DNA of 64,000 bases from Rhabdophis nuchalis. Its lineage: Eukaryota > Chordata > Lepidosauria > Squamata > Natricidae. Each line of letters starts with the position of its first letter. Position 1 is the stretch's first letter. Both the position numbers and the translations under genes were made by a program. Positions 43,931-54,852 of the stretch are shown here, one piece after another. The stretch lies in contig CM077647.1 of assembly GCA_039707465.1 (NCBI GenBank), forward strand, positions 47,270,110 through 47,334,109, written 5' to 3'. The notes beneath the pieces were generated by a model that made no database searches, was not told the DNA's origin, and saw nothing but the letters and a program-made list of their open reading frames with translations.

Positions 43931-44084
43931 CTACATGAAACACCAAAAACAATAGACAATGTCATCACATAATGGTAAATTTATTTCTAGATACACGTAA
44001 CAAAAAAACTATAAAATAACAGCAGCAGAATAGAACTAATAGAAAATTTGTTGCTGTTTTAGTGTTTTTCCTACAAGTAATTAA

Positions 44085-44245
44085 GGTACCACACTAAAAA
44101 CCAGTAGATCATGAGCTTTAGTCCTGCTTTAGGCACAAAGGAAACTGGGTGATTTTTGGCCAGTCACTTTCTCTCAACTCTTAAGAAGAAGGCAGTTGTA
44201 AACCACTTGAAAAATCTTGACAAGAAAACTGCAGGAACTAGCATG
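44085..44245 (+). mobile_element. SINE fragment
   Basis: Shares GGCCAGTCACTTTCTCTCAA and GTAAACCACTTGAAAAATC with TTGACAAGAAAACTGCAGG. This block is found reversed at 25135-25352. Old and truncated. Confidence 0.55.
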
Positions 44246-44788
44246 TGTATATGTATGTATTTCTTAACAGAATTTGTTAATATATTTTGAAATACAACAG
44301 ATAATATGATTGAAAATGTATGTAGACAGCTGTCTATTCACAAAAGGCTGACCTTCCATTCTAGCCAACCAATCACAGATAATAACATCTTAAGAAAATG
44401 TAGTTTCTGCATGTAAGAAAAACTCATCTGCCATTTTGCATTAGTATAAAGTCAAAATCACAGATACATTAAAATAATCATAGATACCATATAAACTAGT
44501 TGTAGTTCTTATAAACTACAGATACATATAGTATACAAAATTAATGAATTCTCAAATAATGACAGCTTGTCTTTCTCCAAATCTGTTTGCCAAATCTGTA
44601 GACTGCAATAGATCTCAGAAGAGACATCTATATTTTGTCAGTTCATAGGCTGGGGATTTCATAGCAGGATTTTTGCTGGTTGTTTTTGGTTTTCACTTGT
44701 TATGACAGATGCAAGAGAGGCTACAGCAAAATACTCTGAGCCTGGATCTGCCTTCATAGGATTGGTAATCCTGTGCTAAAAAGGGCTG

Positions 44789-45226
44789 CTATGCATCAGA
44801 TTCTTTCCCTGTAGGCTTTGTCTTTTGTTCTTGCAAGCCTAGTTCCTGGTATCTATATCCTTTGAGTGGACCCTCTAAATACAAAGAACATAATTTCTCA
44901 ACTTCACAAATACATGGCACAACATAGAATAAACCCCTTAGGACAAGATTCAGCATCTGCATCTGAAAGACAACGGTCACTCTTTTGAAGACAGCGAAGT
45001 TCATATTCTTGACAGTACCACAGGTTTGAAATGGATCAAAGAGGCCATATAGGTTAAAATTAAATAGGCCTCCCGCAATAGAAGGGGAGGGATGTGACAC
45101 CATATTTTCCCTGTTTATTACAGTCCTTTCAACACAGTCCCAAGAAAGTTCCACACCGGATGCAGTCTGATTCAAGTGATTTGGAGAATATAGATAAATC
45201 CCCAACAACTCTTGGCTCACAACCAA
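44789..45226 (-). other. Unidentified 145-codon open frame
   Basis: The frame opens just after a stop, with TTG rather than ATG as its first start-like codon (the first internal ATG is about 43 codons in). It ends ...KPTGKESDA-stop. It has seven cysteines and hydrophobic runs (for example GGLFNFNLYGLF and LNLVLRGLFYVV) and resembles none of the mobile elements here. At this AT content so long a stop-free stretch is unlikely by chance. It could be a terminal exon, a processed-gene relic or part of an unrecognised element. No function is proposed. Confidence 0.3.
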
Positions 45227-45276
45227 TCCTCAGAGTGCTAATGTCCAGATGACTGCATATAAATATAAATCCTTCC

Positions 45277-45420
45277 ATTTCCCACCTGTCAGAACTGAAG
45301 AGGCTTCATGGATGAAAAGCGAAATTTTTTCAAAGAAAACCCAAATTCCAGTTATCTTTTGGAAAAGCATCTTTGGGACAACTATGATTTCGATGATTGA
45401 GAATTTCTGTAATTCTCAAT
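45277..45420 (+). mobile_element. Possible Penelope-like element terminal fragment
   Basis: Contains CTGAAGAGGCTTCATGGATG, AAAAGCGAAATTTTTTC and TTTTGGAAAAGCATCTTTGGG. This hairpin-bearing terminal segment is widespread in fish and reptile genomes and I associate it with Penelope-like elements; the assignment is from memory of the pattern. Confidence 0.4.
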
Positions 45421-45599
45421 TTTTAATAAAATAGTGTGTCTTAGACATAATCTTTGTGAAAATAGTCTCTCCACCTTCCGGAAGCATAAATAGATTGTTA
45501 ACTGTCCAGCATTGCACAATAAACTAACAACAAAAATAGGAACACAAATATGAAATCCAAATACTGCGAACATTCAAGAAAAATGTTATTTTAATTTAT

Positions 45600-46055
45600 T
45601 TAAACCACAGCTCCATTTATGCTTCATGTTATAGATTGTGTTTGAGGCTTCTTCATGAATAATTCATTACTGATCATCCATTCGGTGGAAAAATGCTGAG
45701 AAAGCTTCCTAGATCCATTTACTGTAATGAACTTGCCAATTCACACAAAAGTTTTTTTTGTGAAAACTCTTGTGAATAAAACTATAATATAACCAATCTT
45801 GCATGAATGGTCCATTGTTCATGGAACAGGACCTTCTTTGCTTTCTGTCTCACTGCATGTGTTCACATCTATTTTAAGACTCCTCCTAAGTCTTTGAAAT
45901 AGATACGAAGAATGACCAGAGGGTAAAAGAAAGGAATGCTTGGTAAGTAACATTTTCTGTTGATATTAATAAATGAAATTTATTAGTAGAGGGCTCTAAA
46001 AATGTATAAAATATACATTGTCTACAATGAAGTATACAAATATTTCAAGTTAATC
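45600..46055. other. Unannotated intergenic DNA
   Basis: Nothing recognised. Confidence 0.4.
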
Positions 46056-46065
46056 TACATACATA

Positions 46066-46415
46066 GGGACGGTGGCTCAGTGGCTAAGATGCTGAGCTTG
46101 TTGATCAGAAAGGTTGGTAGATCAGCGGATTGAATCCCTAGCGCCGTGTAACGGTGTGAGCTCCCGTTACTTGTCTCTGCTTCTGCCAACCTAGTAGTTC
46201 AAAAAGCATGTAAAAATGCAAGTAGAAAAATAGGGACCACTTTGGTGGGAAGGTAACAGTGTTCCGTGCCCCTTCAGTGTTTAGTCATGGCAGCCACATG
46301 ACCATGGAGATATCTTCGGACAGCGCTGGCTCTTCGGCTTTGAAACAGAGATGAGCACTGCCCCCTAGAGTTGGGAACAAGTAGCCCATACATGCGAGGA
46401 GAACCTTTACCTACT
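46066..46415 (+). mobile_element. tRNA-derived SINE (Sauria-SINE-like), copy 3
   Basis: Head GGGACGGTGGCTCAGTGGCT and the same body and CTTTACC-type tail as 33559 and 35227. Flanked by the direct repeat TACATACAT (46056-46064 and 46416-46424). Confidence 0.9.
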
Positions 46416-46424
46416 TACATACAT

Positions 46425-47309
46425 GCTAGCCTCTTTCATGGTAAGAAACATACAAAACGCAGGAAAAGAGTAAGAATTAGCAAGAAAAAGAAATAATCTA
46501 AGGCAAGAGCAAAAGAAATGAAACTAATTAAACCTAAATTATACCAACACCATTCTATTTCTTTTATCTTTATTTACAAACCATACTTGTATGTTGTTAT
46601 ACTGAATCATGCAACGTTTTTTGTTCTTTCAACTACTCCTTTCTGGGGATCTTGTCAGCATCACCTAAGTATCTCTTCTTTAAACTTCGCTTCTTCTTGA
46701 CCCACTGGTTTTCCTTTATATATTTGTTTTGCAATATGATGCTTATTCTTTCTACAAGCTACTTCATTAGTCATATTCAAGTCACATTCATTCACCACCT
46801 AGTCATTTAAGTGCCTCATCCCCTCTGCATCTTATGTTTATGTTTTGTTGAGTAATTACTTCCATTCTCTATTTAATAAAGTGGATGGAAGTATGGTCTA
46901 ATAAGCCATTGTTAAACCATATACTATCTATTACTTTTCTGCCACCATTTAAACATTTTAATATCACCATTTTTAGCAAATATCAAATCAAATTGCACAG
47001 CATGTATTTTTATTTTTATTCTATCATTTATGTATAACTTGCATAGTTCACTACATTATGAATGTGCAGCTATTTATGGAAATATATAATGTGTCTGTTA
47101 GGTTCACTTTGTAGCTAACAGTTCCATAAAAAGTCATGTTTGAATTGAGGCATACAAAAAATGTCTGTAACAATTTATATCTTCAACCAACATGTCTGAT
47201 ATCATGATATATTCTTTATACATGTATCCATAAATATATGAAACAATGAAGCAGATAGCAAACATCTTATTCTTAACTTCCTGCTCAATCTTGAACCACT
47301 TGTTAAACA
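46425..47309. other. Unannotated AT-rich intergenic DNA
   Basis: No gene or element recognised. Confidence 0.4.
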
Positions 47310-47680
47310 CAGGTGATCCTCGACAGGATCAAAATTGAACCCAAAATTTATGTTGCTAAGCGAGATAGTAAAGTCTCTTTTGCCCCATTTTACAACTGTT
47401 TTGCCATATTTAAGCGAATCACTGCAGTTGCTAAGTTAGTAGCACAGTTGTTAAGTGAATCTGACTTCCCCATTGTCTGCTTGTCAGAATGTTACGAGAG
47501 GTGATCACATGACCCCAGAACACTGCAACCATCATAAATATGAATAATTGTCAAGTCTGAATTTGGATCACCTGACCATGGGGGTTCTGCAATGGTCATA
47601 AGTGTGAAAAATGGTCATGTTACTTCTTCGTGCCATCTATAGTCACTACATGAACTATTGTAAGTCGAGGACTATCTGTA
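47310..47680 (-). mobile_element. MITE-like element, reverse copy
   Basis: Reverse orientation of the 411-790 family; ends GTAAGTCGAGGACTATCTG. Interior blocks TTAAGTGAATC and GATCACATGACCCC are conserved with the other copies. Confidence 0.78.
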
Positions 47681-47696
47681 TACCTCCATAGTAATA

Positions 47697-48135
47697 ATTG
47701 TGAGATGGATCTTGGAGTCCTAGTGGACAGCCATTTAAATATGAGCCAGCAGTGTGCAGCAGCTGCCAAAAAGGCCAACACAATTCTAGGCTTTATAAAC
47801 AGAGGGATGGAATCAAGATTACGTGAAGTGTTAATACCACTATTAGAATGCCTTGATAAGGCCACACTTGGAATACTGCATCCAGTTTTGGTCGCCATGA
47901 TGTAAAAAAGATGTGGAGACTAGAACGAGTGCAGAGAAGAGCAACAAAGATAATTAGGAGGTTAAAACATATAAAGAACAATTTCAGGAACTGGCTTTGT
48001 TTAGTTTAATGAAAAGAAGGACCAGGGGTGATATGATAGCTGTTCCAATATCTCAAGGGCTGCCACAAAGAAGAGTGAGTCAAGCTATTTGCCAAAGCAC
48101 CTAATGACAGGACAAGAAGCAATAAGTATCTTTAA
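47697..48135 (+). mobile_element. CR1 LINE fragment
   Basis: Translates to a CR1 RT C-terminal segment (DLGVLVDSHLNMS, KKANTILGFINRG). The CR1 3' region with GAAAAGAAGGACCAGGGGTG and GGGCTGCCACAAAGAAG follows. 3'-truncated. Confidence 0.82.
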
Positions 48136-48404
48136 AATATTTCAGCATTTCTTCAATTCAGTTTTTATCTGAAATCTATATTGCTTTTGTTTTTCATTCC
48201 ATTCACCTTCTTTGACTTCTTTTGGTTCTGTTCAATCACTTCTATGGCCTTTTTAAAATATATCACAGTCAGCATTTTTCTACTTCTTTTAATCTTAAAT
48301 GTTTTCTTTTTTTGATTACCTTACTTGCAAATGTTTCTCTCTTCAGTATAATATTAATATATTTCTCTCCTTGCTGCAGTTTTACAATGCATTTTGCTGC
48401 AAAA
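48136..48404. other. Unannotated AT-rich intergenic DNA
   Basis: Nothing recognised before the CATA-rich microsatellite. Confidence 0.35.
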
Positions 48405-48640
48405 TCCCTACATACATATCCATATCCATACACATACACATGTATAGGTATATGTATAGTCATATATACATATACCCACATATATACACACACATATACA
48501 TACATACACACATACATATATACACATACACACACATGCATATAAATATACATACATACATACATACATACATACATACATGTATATATACATACATATA
48601 TACAGTATGCATATATCCACACACATACACACACACACAC
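48405..48640. repeat. CATA/CACA microsatellite region
   Basis: Alternating ATACAT, ACAC and TATA units. All long frames over it are artefacts. Confidence 0.95.
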
Positions 48641-48960
48641 TGTATTTTTTGGACTATAAGATTCAATCTCCCACCCTGCAGAAAAGTGGGTGGAAATGTC
48701 TGTGCGTTTTATGTTGCCTAAGCCCCACCTACCTGTCAGCCCCACCCTTTGGCCTCTACCTCCCAGCTATTTGCCTCCTTGCAGTAAACAGAATATAGTG
48801 TGATCAGCTTCAACAGAGCCTAATTTAGCATGAGCAGCTGATTGGCAGTTGGATCTGCCTCCCAGAATACCTCCTATCAGCTGTTCCAGGCTGGTGCGGA
48901 TTGCCGCTGCCTGCAACGGGCTGAAAATGGAATTCACAGAGGCCAAAAATGAGTCTGTAC

Positions 48961-49985
48961 ATTTCTGCCCCTGTACATTTCTACCTCTGGCCACCCCAAC
49001 GATGCCGTGGAAGTGCTGTCTCGGTGTCTGGAGGCCGTGCGGCTCTGGATGGGGAGGAACAAACTCAAACTCAACCCGTCCAAGACCGAGTGGCTGTGGT
49101 TCCCAGCATCTCGATATAGCCAACTAACTCCATCGTTGGCTAACGGGGGCGAGTCATTGGCTCCCGCGGAAAGGGCCCGCAACTTGGGTGTCCTCCTGGA
49201 CTCACGGCTGTTCTTAGACGACCATGTGACGGCCGTGGCCAGGGGGGCCTTCTATCAGGTCTACCTGATACGCCAGTTGCGCCCCTTTCTAGATCGAGAT
49301 GCCCTACGCACGGTCACTCAAGCCCTCGTTATTTCCCGCCTAGACTACTGCAATGCCCTCTACGTGGGGCTCCCCCTGAGATGCACCCGGAGGCTCCAGC
49401 TAGTGCAGAATGCAGCCGCGCGGGGGATTCTGGAAGTCTCTCGTTACTCCCACGTAACACCTCTCCTGCGCGAGCTGCACTGGCTGCCTGTGGTCTTCTG
49501 GGTGCGCTTCAAGGTTGTAGTTAACATCTTCAAAGCGCTCCATGGCTCGGGTCCTGGTTACTTGAGAGACCGCCTCCTACCACATTCCTCCCTTCGACCT
49601 GTCCGCTCTCACAGAGTTGGCATTCTCAGGGTGCCGTCAGCCGGTCAATGCCGACTGGCAACCCCCAGGGGGAGAGCCTTCTCTGTGGCGGGTCCGACAC
49701 TCTGAACGACCTCCCCCCCGATATCCGTACCATCACGGACCTACATCTCTTCCGTCGGATGGTAAAAGCTCATTTCTTTCGTCTTGCCGGCCTGACATAG
49801 ATTAGGGACTTTTAATTCGTTATTTATGTTTTTAACTATTTATTCAATTTTAGCACAATCTTATTGATTTAATAGTTTTTTAAATTTTGTATATTGTGTG
49901 GGGTTTTTAATTTTTCTGTGCACCGCCCTGAGTCCCTTTTGGTGAAAAGGGCGGTATATAAATTGAAAATAAAGTAAAGTAAAGT
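48961..49985 (+). mobile_element. CR1/L2-group LINE, 5'-truncated
   Basis: Frame 49007-49705 covers the RT C-terminal region. A one-base deletion near 49703 (CTCTGAACGACC) ends it early. The 3' terminus GCACCGCCCTGAGTCCC and a short AAAGT-repeat tail follow. Confidence 0.88.
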
Positions 49986-50281
49986 AAAGTCACAGGGGGG
50001 CTGAAAATGGGGCACGGGAAGGCGGTGATAGGTGGCAGAGGTGATGGGTGGCAGCGACCCCCATCGCCTAGAGCAGTGGTGGGCAAACTCATTAGTCAAC
50101 AGAGCCAAATATCAATAATACCACGATTGAAATTTCTTTTGAGAGCTGGAAGGTGTGGCCTGTTTTGTGGGAGTGGCTCAGCAGTCATGTGACTGGGTGG
50201 GCGTGGCCAACTTGGAAAATGTGGTGAAACTCACTTAACGACGGTCTTGGTTAGCAACCAAACTTTTAGGTTCAATTGTGG

Positions 50282-50345
50282 TCATAAATTCTTTCTTTCT
50301 CTTTCTTTCTCTCTTTCTTTCTTCCTCTCTCTCTCTTTCTCCATT

Positions 50346-50378
<33 letters not shown>

Positions 50379-51050
50379 CTGTCTCTCTTTCTCTCTCTCT
50401 TTCTTTCCCTCTTTCTCTTTCTCTCTTTCTTTCTTTCCCTCTTTCTCTCTCTTTCTCTCTCTCTCCATTTCTCTCTCTTTCTTTCTGCCTCTTTCTCTCT
50501 TTCTCTTTCCCTCTTTCTCTTTCTCCATTTCTCTCTCTTTCTCCATTTCTCTCTCTCTTTCTCCATTTCTCTCTTTCTCTCTCTCTTTCTTTCTCTCTCT
50601 CTCTCTCTTTCTTTCCCTCTCTCTCTTTCTCTCTCTCTCTTTCTCCATTTCTCTCTTTCTCCATTTCTCTCTTTCTCTCTCTCTTTCTGTCTCTTTCTTT
50701 CTGTCTCTCTCTCTCTCTCTCTCTATTTTCCTCTTTCTCTTTTTCTCTTTCTGTCTTTCTTTCTGTCTCTCTCTCTTTCTCTCTCTCTCTCTTTCTTTCC
50801 CTCTTTCTCTCTCTCTTTCCCTCTTTCTCTCTTTCTCTCTCTCTTTCTCTCTCTCTTTTTCTCTCTTTCTTTCCCTCTTTCTCTCTCTTTCTCTCTTTCT
50901 GTCTCTCTGTCTCTTTCTCTCCCTCTTTCTCTCTCTCTCTCTTTCTCTCTCTCCCTCTTTCTCTCTCTTTCTCTCCTCTGTCTCTCTCTGTCTCTCCCTC
51001 TTTCTCTCTCTCTCTCTTTCTTTCTCTTTCTTTCTCTATCTATCTGCTTC
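50282..51050 (+). repeat. Polypyrimidine CTTT/CT tract (about 0.77 kb)
   Basis: Almost entirely C and T on this strand, with rare A in CCATTT and G in GTCTCTC units. The long Phe/Ser/Leu and Glu/Arg/Lys frames over it are artefacts. Confidence 0.97.
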
Positions 51051-51449
51051 GTCTGCCCATCTCTGTCACTCTGTGTGTGTGTGTGTGTGTCTCTCATTCA
51101 AGCACATAATCACTCCTTCTGTGTCTCTATCTTTCCCTCCCTCCCTCCCTCCCGCTCCCTGTCTCTCTGTGTGTGTCTGTCACTCTCTAATTCCCCCCTC
51201 CCTCCTTGTCTGTGCCTCTCTCTGTCTGTCTGTCTGCCCCCCATCCCCCCCCGCGGAGCCGCCTTAGCCCAGCTCGCCGCGGTTACTCACTGGCTCGCCT
51301 TAGCCGGGCCTGCCCAGCCGCCCGCCGCGTTCGCTCGCCCGCTCAGGGTACTTCCAGGGCTCGGTGTGGGGTGGGAAGAAACGGCGACCCTCTGGATGCC
51401 GGTTCCCCCAATCTCCCTGGAAGTAGCCGGGCTCGCCACCCTGCGCTAT

Positions 51450-52020
51450 TCCAGGGCTCGGGCTGGGGAGGAACGGCGACCCTCTGGACGCACGTTCCCC
51501 TTCCTCCCCAGCCCGAGCCCTGGAATAGCGTGGGCTGGTGAGCCGGGCTACTTCCAGGGAGATTGAGGGGAACGTGCGTCCAGAGGGTCGCCGTTCCTCC
51601 CCAGCCCGAGCCCTGGAACAGCGCGGGCTGGCGAGCCGGGCTACTTCCAGGGAGATTGAGGGGAACGTGCGTCCAGAGGGTCGCCGTTCCTCCCCAGCTC
51701 GAGCCCTGGAACAGCGCGGGCTGGCGAGCCGGGCTACTTCCAGGGAGATTGAGGGGAACGTGCATCCAGAGGGTCGCCGTTCCTCCCCAGCCCGAGCCCT
51801 GGAACAGTGCGGGCTGGCGAGCCGGGCTACTTCCAGGGAGATTGAGGGGAACGTGCGTCCAGAGGGTCGCCGTTCCTCCCCAGCCCGAGCCCTGGAACAG
51901 TGCGGGCTGGCGAGCCGGGCTACTTCCAGGGAGATTGGGGGGAACGTGCGTCCAGAGGGTTGCCGTTCCTCCCCAGCCCAAGCCCTGGAAGTAGCCGGGC
52001 TCGCCAGCCCGCGCTACTTC
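51450..52020. repeat. 93-bp minisatellite with inverted flanking units
   Basis: CTACTTCCAG recurs at 51548, 51641, 51734, 51827 and 51920, exactly 93 bases apart. Inverted units precede (from about 51345) and follow the array. Because 93 is a multiple of three, several frames stay open; none is taken as a gene. Confidence 0.95.
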
Positions 52021-52828
52021 CAGGGTTCAGTGTGGGGTGGGAATGAACGGTGTCCCTCTGGACGCAGATTCCCTCCCCCTGCCCGCGGAGCCTCTGCACC
52101 CCATGGAAGTAGATGAGTGGCTGGCATGTTGCCTGGGGAGGCTCCGTGCAAGGAGCAAGGGAGGGAATCGGCGGCCGGCAGGGAGGGTTGCTCCGGTGGG
52201 TCCCAGGAGTCCCACCCTCGGTGAGGGTGGAGGAAGAGCCGCACTCAAGGGGCCAAAGAGCCACATGCGGCTCGCGAGCCGCGGTTTGCCAACCACTGGC
52301 CTAGAGGAGTATTCCAGGAGGCCAGTCCAACCGCCAATCAGCTGCTTGTGCTAAATCAGACTGTGCTGAAGTTAACCATGCTTTTTGCTTTTCGGTGCAA
52401 GAAGGAAAATTGCTGAGAGGCAGAGGCAGAAGCAGATTTTTTTTTCATGTTTTCCTCCCCAAAAGCTAGGTGCATCTTATACTTCGGAGCATCTTATAGT
52501 ATGAAAAATATGAATATATACAATATATATATTGGGATGGAGGGGAGGGGAGGGCAACTTTCTTGGTTTTTGAAGACAGAGCTATCTCAGATAGAATAGG
52601 GTAGCCCATCTTGTCAATGGGAAGCTGCTCTGTCAAGTAATTCCTTTAGAAGTTCCGTGTAGCTGCTCTTACAGTATAACCTGGAAAGGGAATAATTTGG
52701 CTTGAGTTGCCATGGTGGTGTGAAGTTGCATCGCAGTTTTATCACCTGAGGACAGCTATAGATTTCATGGTATACTCTATCTATAGAAGTGACTTAAAAC
52801 TATCAGTTTTCTTGGGAAATCCATTGTT

Positions 52829-54788
52829 GTTGTTTTTTATAGAAAAAGTTTTATTGAGTTTTACAAATTTTTTAACAAAAAAGGGTAGGGTAAGGTGAAT
52901 TAAAAAGATATTTTGAGAAACCCCCGGGCTTCTTAACAAGACATTGGTAATGCATTTTTCAATAATACAACAAGGTGAAAATAAATGTATACATATAAAT
53001 TCTGAATTCTATGCTGGCAGTCGTGTACAAACATCCAGACAAAAATTATACTGTATTAATAAAAATAAAAATAAAAGTCATTTTTTAGATCTAAGTCTCT
53101 TGGCAATTGTGTCTTCTTGTTCTCCTTCCTGGCCCCCAGCGGGCAGGGCCGTGGCCCCCTCCGTCCCCCCTGAATCTTCCCCCAGGCCAGAGGAATGTTT
53201 TTTAAGAAAGGCATCCGCCTCAGCAACTGTTTTAATCCTTACTCTTCCTCCGTCCCAGAACACCAACATCCCTTCTGGCATCGCCCACTTAAACCAAATC
53301 CCGTGGTTAAACAATTTTTTAGATAAGAAGGAATATTTCCGTCTCATCTCTCTAATCTTTTTTGGGATCTGCTTCAAGATGGCGACTTCCTTTTGTTGGT
53401 AAATTAACGGACCCTCCCTCTGTGCCTTCAAGATTCCCTCCCTTGTCGACCCTCTAACAAATTTAATATGTATCTCTCTGGGTACTTCATTCATCCTGGC
53501 ATATGCTGAATTTATTCTGTAGACTAGGTCAATGTCCCCCCTGATCTCCTCTTTGGGTTTACGTAAATAGTCTGATAAAATTGTACTCATGAGATCAGGA
53601 AGGCATTCACCAGATTCCTCAGAAATATTCTGAAATCTTAAGAAATATGACATCCTCTCAAAATCCATCCTAGACATATGACCAGACAAATCTCCAATTT
53701 CAGTATTAACATTTTTAAGTTCTCCCTTTGCCCCGGCCAGCCCCACTTCCAACTCCTCGGTCTTCTGTGTGTTCTCCATCAATTTTTTCTGTGTCTCCAA
53801 GAGTTCAAGCTTAGTGCTAGTATGATCTTTTCTAAATTCTCTGATTTCCAGCACCAAGGAGTTTAACACTGTTTCCATAGCTGTCATTCTCTCTTCCAAT
53901 CCTGGATTTCCTGGTTGTTTTTTTGGAAGCCATGGTGAGCTGTTTAAATCAGTGCCACTAAGATGGCGTTTTTTGGGTGCAGCCGCTGGAGCAAGTCAGG
54001 AGAAGAAAGTTCCAATCAAAGTTGTACAAAGTTATAGAGCCCAGAAGAGAAGCAATTTTCACAGTCAATTATTAAGACAAAGAAGGCATTCCAGGGAGGG
54101 AATAAATTAATCCAAAAAATTTCTCCATTGGTAGAGAGAGGCAGTCCAAATCACAAAGAGATGTTGGAAATTTTCCATAAAGAAATAAGTGTTCAGGAAC
54201 AAAGGGCAGCCATCTTCCACCACCCACTCTGACAGCCAGCCGAAGAAAACAGCAGAGAAATTGTTTCAGTCAAGCCGGACTTAGATACATTGTATGAAAA
54301 CAAGCCGCGGAAGACTTTCACTTGTTGCGCAACAGTCCGGATGCGAAATATCCGCTCCCTGCATTCCAGGAGCCATTTCTGCGTGCCGCTGCTGTAAATC
54401 CGAGGGGGGGTTACAAACACCCCCCTCCACGTCTCTCTCATCCAAAGCCGCCAGCAATAAAGCTAAAGTCACTTACTCTCCACCTCGCAGCTCAAGCCCC
54501 GGCAAAGCCATCCGACCCGAGCGCTCCGTTCTCTCCAAATCAATTAGTCGTTACCATCCTCCGTTGGCGAAGGGAACCAAGCCCCCTGCAGCATGTCTTC
54601 TTCCACCTAGACCGAAGACAAGGACTGTTCCCCAGCCGCCACCAGGCTGAACCAGTCCAGGCAAGCCGATCCTACGGAGGGTCCCCCCCAAAAAAGGGGC
54701 ACCCCGCCCCGTTAGGGGCAGAAAAAAGAACATAACGGCGGACGAGTCCCAGGACTCATCCGTGGCCGCCAGAAGCCGGAACAGGAAC
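52829..54788 (-). mobile_element. L1-type element with ORF1 only (half-L1)
   Basis: Flanked by a perfect 15-bp duplication GGGAAATCCATTGTT (52814-52828 and 54789-54803). On the reverse strand it has a GC-rich 5' UTR of about 0.85 kb, ORF1 (about 53933-53078) and a 3' UTR of about 250 bp ending in AATAAAACTTTTTCTATAAA with a short A-rich tail. There is no ORF2 and no room for one. The arrangement is like the HAL1 half-L1 elements known from mammals. Confidence 0.88.
53078..53933 (-). pseudogene. L1 ORF1p (coiled coil, RRM, CTD), one-base frameshift near the start
   Basis: RNA-binding chaperone of L1-clade elements. The main frame (53899-53078, 273 codons) has an N-terminal heptad region rich in Leu/Glu/Lys (about residues 5-75). 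An RRM-like part with YFLRFQNISEE follows, then a C-terminal domain with REIHIKFVRGSTREGILKAQ and a basic end. An ATG at 53931-53933 lies in good context, but a seven-A run shifts the frame once before it joins the main ORF. This could be a real mutation or a homopolymer error. Confidence 0.85.
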
Positions 54789-54852
54789 GGGAAATCCATT
54801 GTTAATTAAGTTTCAATCTGTTTGTGGAACTTGGTAGAATTTACTGTATTCA

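Larger units (their letters stand above)
50074..52298. mobile_element. hAT element, 2.2 kb, expanded by satellites
   Basis: Termini CAGTGGTGGGCAAAC and (reverse complement) CAGTGGTTGGCAAAC. Perfect 8-bp duplication GCCTAGAG at 50066-50073 and 52299-52306. The interior has a polypyrimidine tract (50282-51050), a TG stretch and a 93-bp minisatellite (51450-52020). A short piece resembling the MITE family (50224-50282) lies near the left end. No transposase frame. Confidence 0.93.
48641..52515. mobile_element. Composite fold-back DNA element containing a LINE and a hAT
   Basis: Left terminus TGTATTTTTTGGACTATAAG and right terminus (reverse complement) TATTTTTCATACTATAAG form an inverted repeat. 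Deeper inside, TTAGCATGAGCAGCTGATTG at about 48822 pairs with sequence near 52340, so the inverted arms extend over at least 200 bp. The element is interrupted by a LINE (48961-49985) and a hAT (50074-52298); without them it would be about 600 bp. Family not named. Confidence 0.72.

Noticed and set aside
48405..48640. CATA repeats as a CRISPR-like array
   Set aside because: Simple microsatellite without spacers; eukaryotic context.
50235..51267. Very long open frames over the CT tract (up to 439 codons)
   Set aside because: Low-complexity Phe/Ser/Leu and Lys/Glu/Arg frames come from a polypyrimidine repeat; no start context or domain.
51538..52116. 192- and 212-codon frames with 31-residue repeats
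   Set aside because: Explained by a 93-bp minisatellite whose period is a multiple of three; frames are open on both strands.
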